From the NCBI GenBank assembly GCA_024741835.1, contig JAENRP010000172.1, positions 1 to 64,000 on the forward strand: a stretch of DNA of 64,000 nucleotides, given 5' to 3'. This DNA comes from Diplocarpon mali (Eukaryota; Ascomycota; Leotiomycetes; Helotiales; Drepanopezizaceae). Below the pieces are notes generated by a model that searched no databases, had not been told where the DNA came from, and saw only the letters and a program-made list of their open reading frames with translations. Position numbers and translations under genes: made by a program. Shown one piece after another: positions 60,154 to 64,000 of the stretch (positions are counted from its first letter, which is position 1; every line of letters begins with the position of its first letter).

Positions 60154-61653
60154 GGCGGGTATTCCACGTTCTCTGGAGTGGAAATGAGTAGAGATATGGG
60201 AAGAGATATGAGTAGAAAATACAGGGAGAAGTACGGGTAGAGATATGAATTAAAATACGAATAGAAATACGACATGTAACAAGAATCCGGCCAGATTACA
60301 GATATAGAGGAAGTCGAAAGCACAGGATCAAAGACTAGAAAAGCAATAACCAAACGAACGCATCGCCCTTTTGCATAGCCAAGGCGCCCCTGAGGATGCC
60401 GAATCGGCCCCGGGGAAAAGCCTATCTTTACCCCTCATTTCATGGGCCGAACGTTGCTTCTAAGGACTGAATCTTGTGCATTAGAAGCGCATCGTTCGAG
60501 ATTGCCACCCTCCGAGCCAGGATCTTGAACGGACGAGACGGCTCTAGTCTCACGATGTGCATCGCCAGGACTGCCTACCTGGGAGGTAGCCCCCCACTCT
60601 GAGGAAGTGGACATCCTTCAGAACAAAGCGGGCGTTGACAAGAAGGGGTCCTTTCCTTCAGGCGCTCTCCTCTCATTCAGTCGAGTGTCTTTTGCCGGTC
60701 GCTTACAAAGCATCCAGGCAGGATGGTCAGTTCAAGGCGAGAAGTGCAAGCTACTCCGAAGCTGGACGTAGGAATACCTTAGCAGGGTTTCATGAGAAAT
60801 TTCCGTATTCCCGAGTGCGGGGAAGAGGAAAACATCTGGGGTAGAATGTACCTACACAGTAAGGTTCCCCTCCGTATACTCTCAGCGCTAATCGAGGCCA
60901 AGGGAAAGGCGGAACAAGGCCGCTGGCCAGTGACCCCGCTACTAACAGGTAGAGAGAAGTACTTAGGTACCATACCTACCGACCTATATCTACCCAGGCA
61001 GGTATGTGGACTACATATATGGTATATGGTATAGGGAGAATTCTGCTCGAAAACCCCCTATCAAATCACACGGCACTGGGTCTGTTGCGAGGTACAACTA
61101 GATACTGTAGGCCCCTCGGCGGTACTGCGAGGCAGTAAATTATATGCAACCAGTAGAAGTCGTTCCAATCACGCCGCAACAGCCCGATCATGGTTGGAGA
61201 ATCATTTTACAGGTCAGGCTGGTGTGAGTTGAAGTGTCCCAACTACCCCTCCGCCTGACTATGTACATGGCGACGGTGGCGGCTGGCAGCCCTCCACACC
61301 CGCTGCGTAAAGGCCAAGGTAAGGTAAGGAAGAGCAAAGCATTCGACTTGCTACGAAAGATGACGCCCAAAGCAAGCCATAATGGAATATGCGAGTGCAC
61401 GAAAATCAAGCAGAGCTCCTGCGGTTGGTGTACCGTGCCTGAACGCCTCTGCCCCTATGGACCAGAGCCTAAGTCAGCAAACGGCCATCGTAGCACTGAA
61501 CTAGCCTGCAAACCCTACCGTGCCCAGTGCGCCACATTCGTACTTCCAAATCATCATCCCATCAATCATTATTTTTACGCCTCTCCATGTAATCATAACC
61601 CAACTTCGCCTCTGCATTACCGAAAATCAAGGGCAGCTCCAAGCGCTGATGTA
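60154..61653. other. Intergenic, no gene recognised
   Basis: 1.5 kb with a GATATGA/TACGGG-type low-complexity tract just upstream of the GMC gene (about 60190-60270) and TACC/GGTA-rich palindromic stretches near 60965-61035. ORFs up to 158 codons show no recognisable domain. Confidence 0.5.
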
Positions 61654-64000
61654 TCAGGCAGCTGGTGCCCTTTTCAAGGCCATCATCATCCTCTCCACCA
61701 GCGTGGTTGAATCTGCCGGAACATCCGGGGGGTCGCGGACTGGAGCGTTCTGGTCCGGCGGCTTAGGCGTGGGATGATATTCTTGTGGTTGCACCTGCTG
61801 CTGTTGAAAGTATTGCTGATGTGGGTATACTGGCTTGCTCTCTTGCATGCTTGCGCGAGAAGCATGCTGGTACTGCGCTTCAGACGTTGCTTTATGAGCA
61901 GAAGGTGGTTGTAAGTTGTGGATTGCAGAAAGAGACTGGTACTGCGGCGGGGAATTTTGAGCCATAGTATTCAAGGATGGTTGATAGTGCTGGTGAGACG
62001 CATACGGTTCAATATGTGATTTTGCAACCGTTGGGGAAGGTTGGTAATGCTGCGGAGGCACGTGCGGACGATCTGATGCACTAGTAACAGTTTGAGGAGT
62101 CTGATTCTGCTGTTGAGAATTAGGTGAACGAGGTGCTGAATTTCTCTCTGTTTCAGATGACTGAAGTTGCTTTTGAGATGCCGGAGAGTTCATCAGAGAA
62201 GCCGCGGCGGCCTGGACAGGTTCGAATTGCTGCTGCTGAGCTGCTGGCGAGTTGACCGACGAGTTCCGAGCCATGGGTGAGGATTGGTATTGGTTTTGTG
62301 GAGTTGAGGATTGTACTGAAGTACCTCTCTTCGGCGGAGAAGGCTGGTACTGTTGTGCAGCAGGTAGATGAGCTGGAGGGTTCCTAGCTTTCTGAGAAGA
62401 TTGATATTGTGGCTGAGAGTTGGGCGGGCCGGTAGTCGATTGCGGAACAGTTTCTCGATATGTTGGCTGCGAAGCGGTACTCGTGGTCGAACAATGCGGC
62501 TGCGATCTTTGAGAAGCTTGATGCAAGTTCTTAAGTTGGGGTTGAGGTGGCTGTTGAGGGTACTGCCTAGCTTGGCTTTGAGGTGTAGAGAGCGATTGGT
62601 ACGGCGCTTGGAGTGGAGTTGCATGTCTGTGATACATCGCAGGGGGTTGCAAAACAGATGATGGCGAGGGCTGTTGAGATAGATACTGGTGATTGTACAT
62701 CGTATTGTATTCTCGTCGAATAGCAGGATGTAAATGTGAGCTTCCGGGCTTCCCCTGACTATTCGGAACGGCTGTGGCTGGAGTGGCCACAGGCTGCGTT
62801 TGAATAGGTTTAGGACTGTACGCAGGAGCACGCACGGCGGCCGGTCCAGGAGGATTTGCGGGTCCAGCTGCGCGATGCGAGTTGTTTGCAGGTACCTTCA
62901 CGGTGTTTGAGCTTGCTGATTGAGAACCTGTGTTTGAAGATCTCGAGCTACCACCAAGAGATGGCATGCTAGACATATTCATGGTTGAGCCACCAGGTCG
63001 GAACATCGTCTGCTGCAAATGCGCCTGAAGACTGCCCTGGTAGCCGTTCATGAATCCACCTCCAGGTCTATAAGGACTCTTGTACTCTAATGGAGATCTA
63101 TTATGCTCCCTTTGCAAATATGAGTACTTGGCAAATGGGTTTGGTTTCGTGCTTGAACTCTGAGGCCTGCTGCCAAAAGGATTCATTGGTTTGGGCATGG
63201 AAGGAGCAGCAAGACGATAGGCCGAGTGAGGTGGTGGCGGTCCCCCCCCCGAACCAGGACGTGTGGCATTCATCGCAGGTGCAGGTCGTGCTCCTGTCCC
63301 CACTGTTCCTGTTCGTGATTGAGGACCATTCACATTCGAAGAATCTTCAGTAGAATGTTGATTTGCTGGGCGAAGGGCTTCTGCTGTTCGATAGCGAGGA
63401 TCTGTACCAAATGCATACGGAGCTGGTGTTGATCGCTGGAGGAAATTTTGTTGATCGCGGTAAGCCTTTTGATCAACACTGTACATTTCGCTGCTGTTGC
63501 GAGGCTTGTATATGTATGGCTTGTCCGGCCTATTAAGATTTTCTGAAGGCCGGGCTGAAGACTGGGATGGTCTAATCGGCGTATGTGAGTTGCTAGACAC
63601 GTTCGGATTGGGTTTCGATGGGAACGAAGCAGCATAAGATTTTCGTGGCACCGCAGGGGTAGGCTTTGGAATGGTATCGAGGAAGTGACCCTTGGGATTG
63701 TGCCTAGGTTTCGCAGGATCTTCCGTAAACTGTGCCTTTGCATCCGTGGAGTTCTTTCCTAGGTAAAACCAGGTCTGGTTTTCCTTGCTGAAATCGACCT
63801 TCACCTGAGCGGGATTGCGATTGATATTTTCACACTTGAACTCTGCCCAGGTGCAACCCTCGACGAATGGATCGTCTGCTCTTGGCAGGTCATCAACCTG
63901 ACGCTTAGTCGTGTTGAGCGATTCCTTGTCCTTGAATGACTTCGGCATTGGGATGGCCTTCGCAGATGGTTTTTGTAGGTGGTAATCTGCAGGATCCGGA
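61654..64000 (-). CDS. Pro/Gln/Ser-rich protein, 5' end beyond the window
   Basis: Open from the stop at 61654 to the window edge: 764 codons from the first ATG (63948), and the frame stays open through to 64000, so the true start is probably outside. The N-terminal 100 residues look folded (FVEGCTWAEFKCENINRN, TWFYLGKN). The remainder is low-complexity, rich in Gln, Pro and Ser with repeated YQPSP/QYQSS segments, and ends TLVERMMMALKRAPAA. Such tails occur in fungal transcriptional or RNA-binding proteins, but I recognise no domain and assign no function. Confidence 0.7.
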   Translation of the reverse strand, partial: PDPADYHLQKPSAKAIPMPKSFKDKESLNTTKRQVDDLPRADDPFVEGCTWAEFKCENINRNPAQVKVDFSKENQTWFYLGKNSTDAKAQFTEDPAKPRHNPKGHFLDTIPKPTPAVPRKSYAASFPSKPNPNVSSNSHTPIRPSQSSARPSENLNRPDKPYIYKPRNSSEMYSVDQKAYRDQQNFLQRSTPAPYAFGTDPRYRTAEALRPANQHSTEDSSNVNGPQSRTGTVGTGARPAPAMNATRPGSGGGPPPPHSAYRLAAPSMPKPMNPFGSRPQSSSTKPNPFAKYSYLQREHNRSPLEYKSPYRPGGGFMNGYQGSLQAHLQQTMFRPGGSTMNMSSMPSLGGSSRSSNTGSQSASSNTVKVPANNSHRAAGPANPPGPAAVRAPAYSPKPIQTQPVATPATAVPNSQGKPGSSHLHPAIRREYNTMYNHQYLSQQPSPSSVLQPPAMYHRHATPLQAPYQSLSTPQSQARQYPQQPPQPQLKNLHQASQRSQPHCSTTSTASQPTYRETVPQSTTGPPNSQPQYQSSQKARNPPAHLPAAQQYQPSPPKRGTSVQSSTPQNQYQSSPMARNSSVNSPAAQQQQFEPVQAAAASLMNSPASQKQLQSSETERNSAPRSPNSQQQNQTPQTVTSASDRPHVPPQHYQPSPTVAKSHIEPYASHQHYQPSLNTMAQNSPPQYQSLSAIHNLQPPSAHKATSEAQYQHASRASMQESKPVYPHQQYFQQQQVQPQEYHPTPKPPDQNAPVRDPPDVPADSTTLVERMMMALKRAPAA

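Noticed and set aside
62193..62831. 212-codon minus ORF
   Set aside because: It is an alternative frame of the Pro/Gln-rich gene at the right edge.

Overview
This window is from a filamentous ascomycete (Pezizomycotina). The evidence is short spliceosomal introns of about 45-100 bp with GT-AG (sometimes GC-AG) ends and CTAAC/CTGAC-type branch points, fungal-only gene families, and a 13.6 kb AT-rich block of retrotransposon DNA with the transition and stop-codon pattern of repeat-induced point mutation (RIP). The overall gene set would suit a Leotiomycetes-like fungus, but I cannot fix the genus from sequence alone. Gene models below were built by hand from the sequence; every exon set quoted keeps the reading frame. 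|| Layout. 1-13570: a degraded Copia-type LTR retrotransposon (LTRs 3-238 and 13336-13570) interrupted by a second Copia-type element (906-8962, LTRs of 299 bp, 5-bp target duplication CCAGG/CTAGG). 13571-20900: a GC-rich, simple-repeat-rich border with two genes for secreted cysteine-rich proteins: an 83-residue small secreted protein and a PAN/apple-like protein of about 327 residues. 20923-28931: a dense housekeeping block with NatC subunit Mak10, mitochondrial ATP synthase epsilon, cytochrome bc1 core protein 2 and RNA polymerase III subunit Rpc82. 28932-36100: a second GC-rich, repeat-rich compartment with an inverted-repeat element, a G-run array, a 306-bp hexanucleotide satellite, and a secreted GH128 glucanase-like gene as its only convincing gene. 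36108-47000: a long carnitine acetyltransferase, a Pmp3-like membrane proteolipid, a 2.5 kb AT-rich gene desert, the Rab GTPase Ypt1 and a probable mitochondrial protein. 47466-64000: a large fungal protein of unknown function, a WD40 protein head-to-head with the replisome factor Ctf4/SepB, an alcohol-oxidase-like GMC oxidoreductase, and a Pro/Gln/Ser-rich protein running off the right edge. || How the parts relate. There is no single biosynthetic cluster. The pattern is alternation of compartments: transposon-rich or GC-rich repetitive DNA carries secreted or cell-wall proteins, while balanced-composition blocks carry conserved genes, often as tight head-to-head pairs (QCR2/RPC82, WD40/CTF4). 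This is the arrangement seen in plant-associated fungi whose candidate effectors sit beside transposons. The two spliced secreted-protein genes at 15801-19814 are the best candidates for undescribed biology; neither appears as a single ORF. || Two assembly gaps (16232-16273 and 34371-34400) and one ambiguous base (29491) lie in repetitive GC-rich DNA, so local collapse is possible there.
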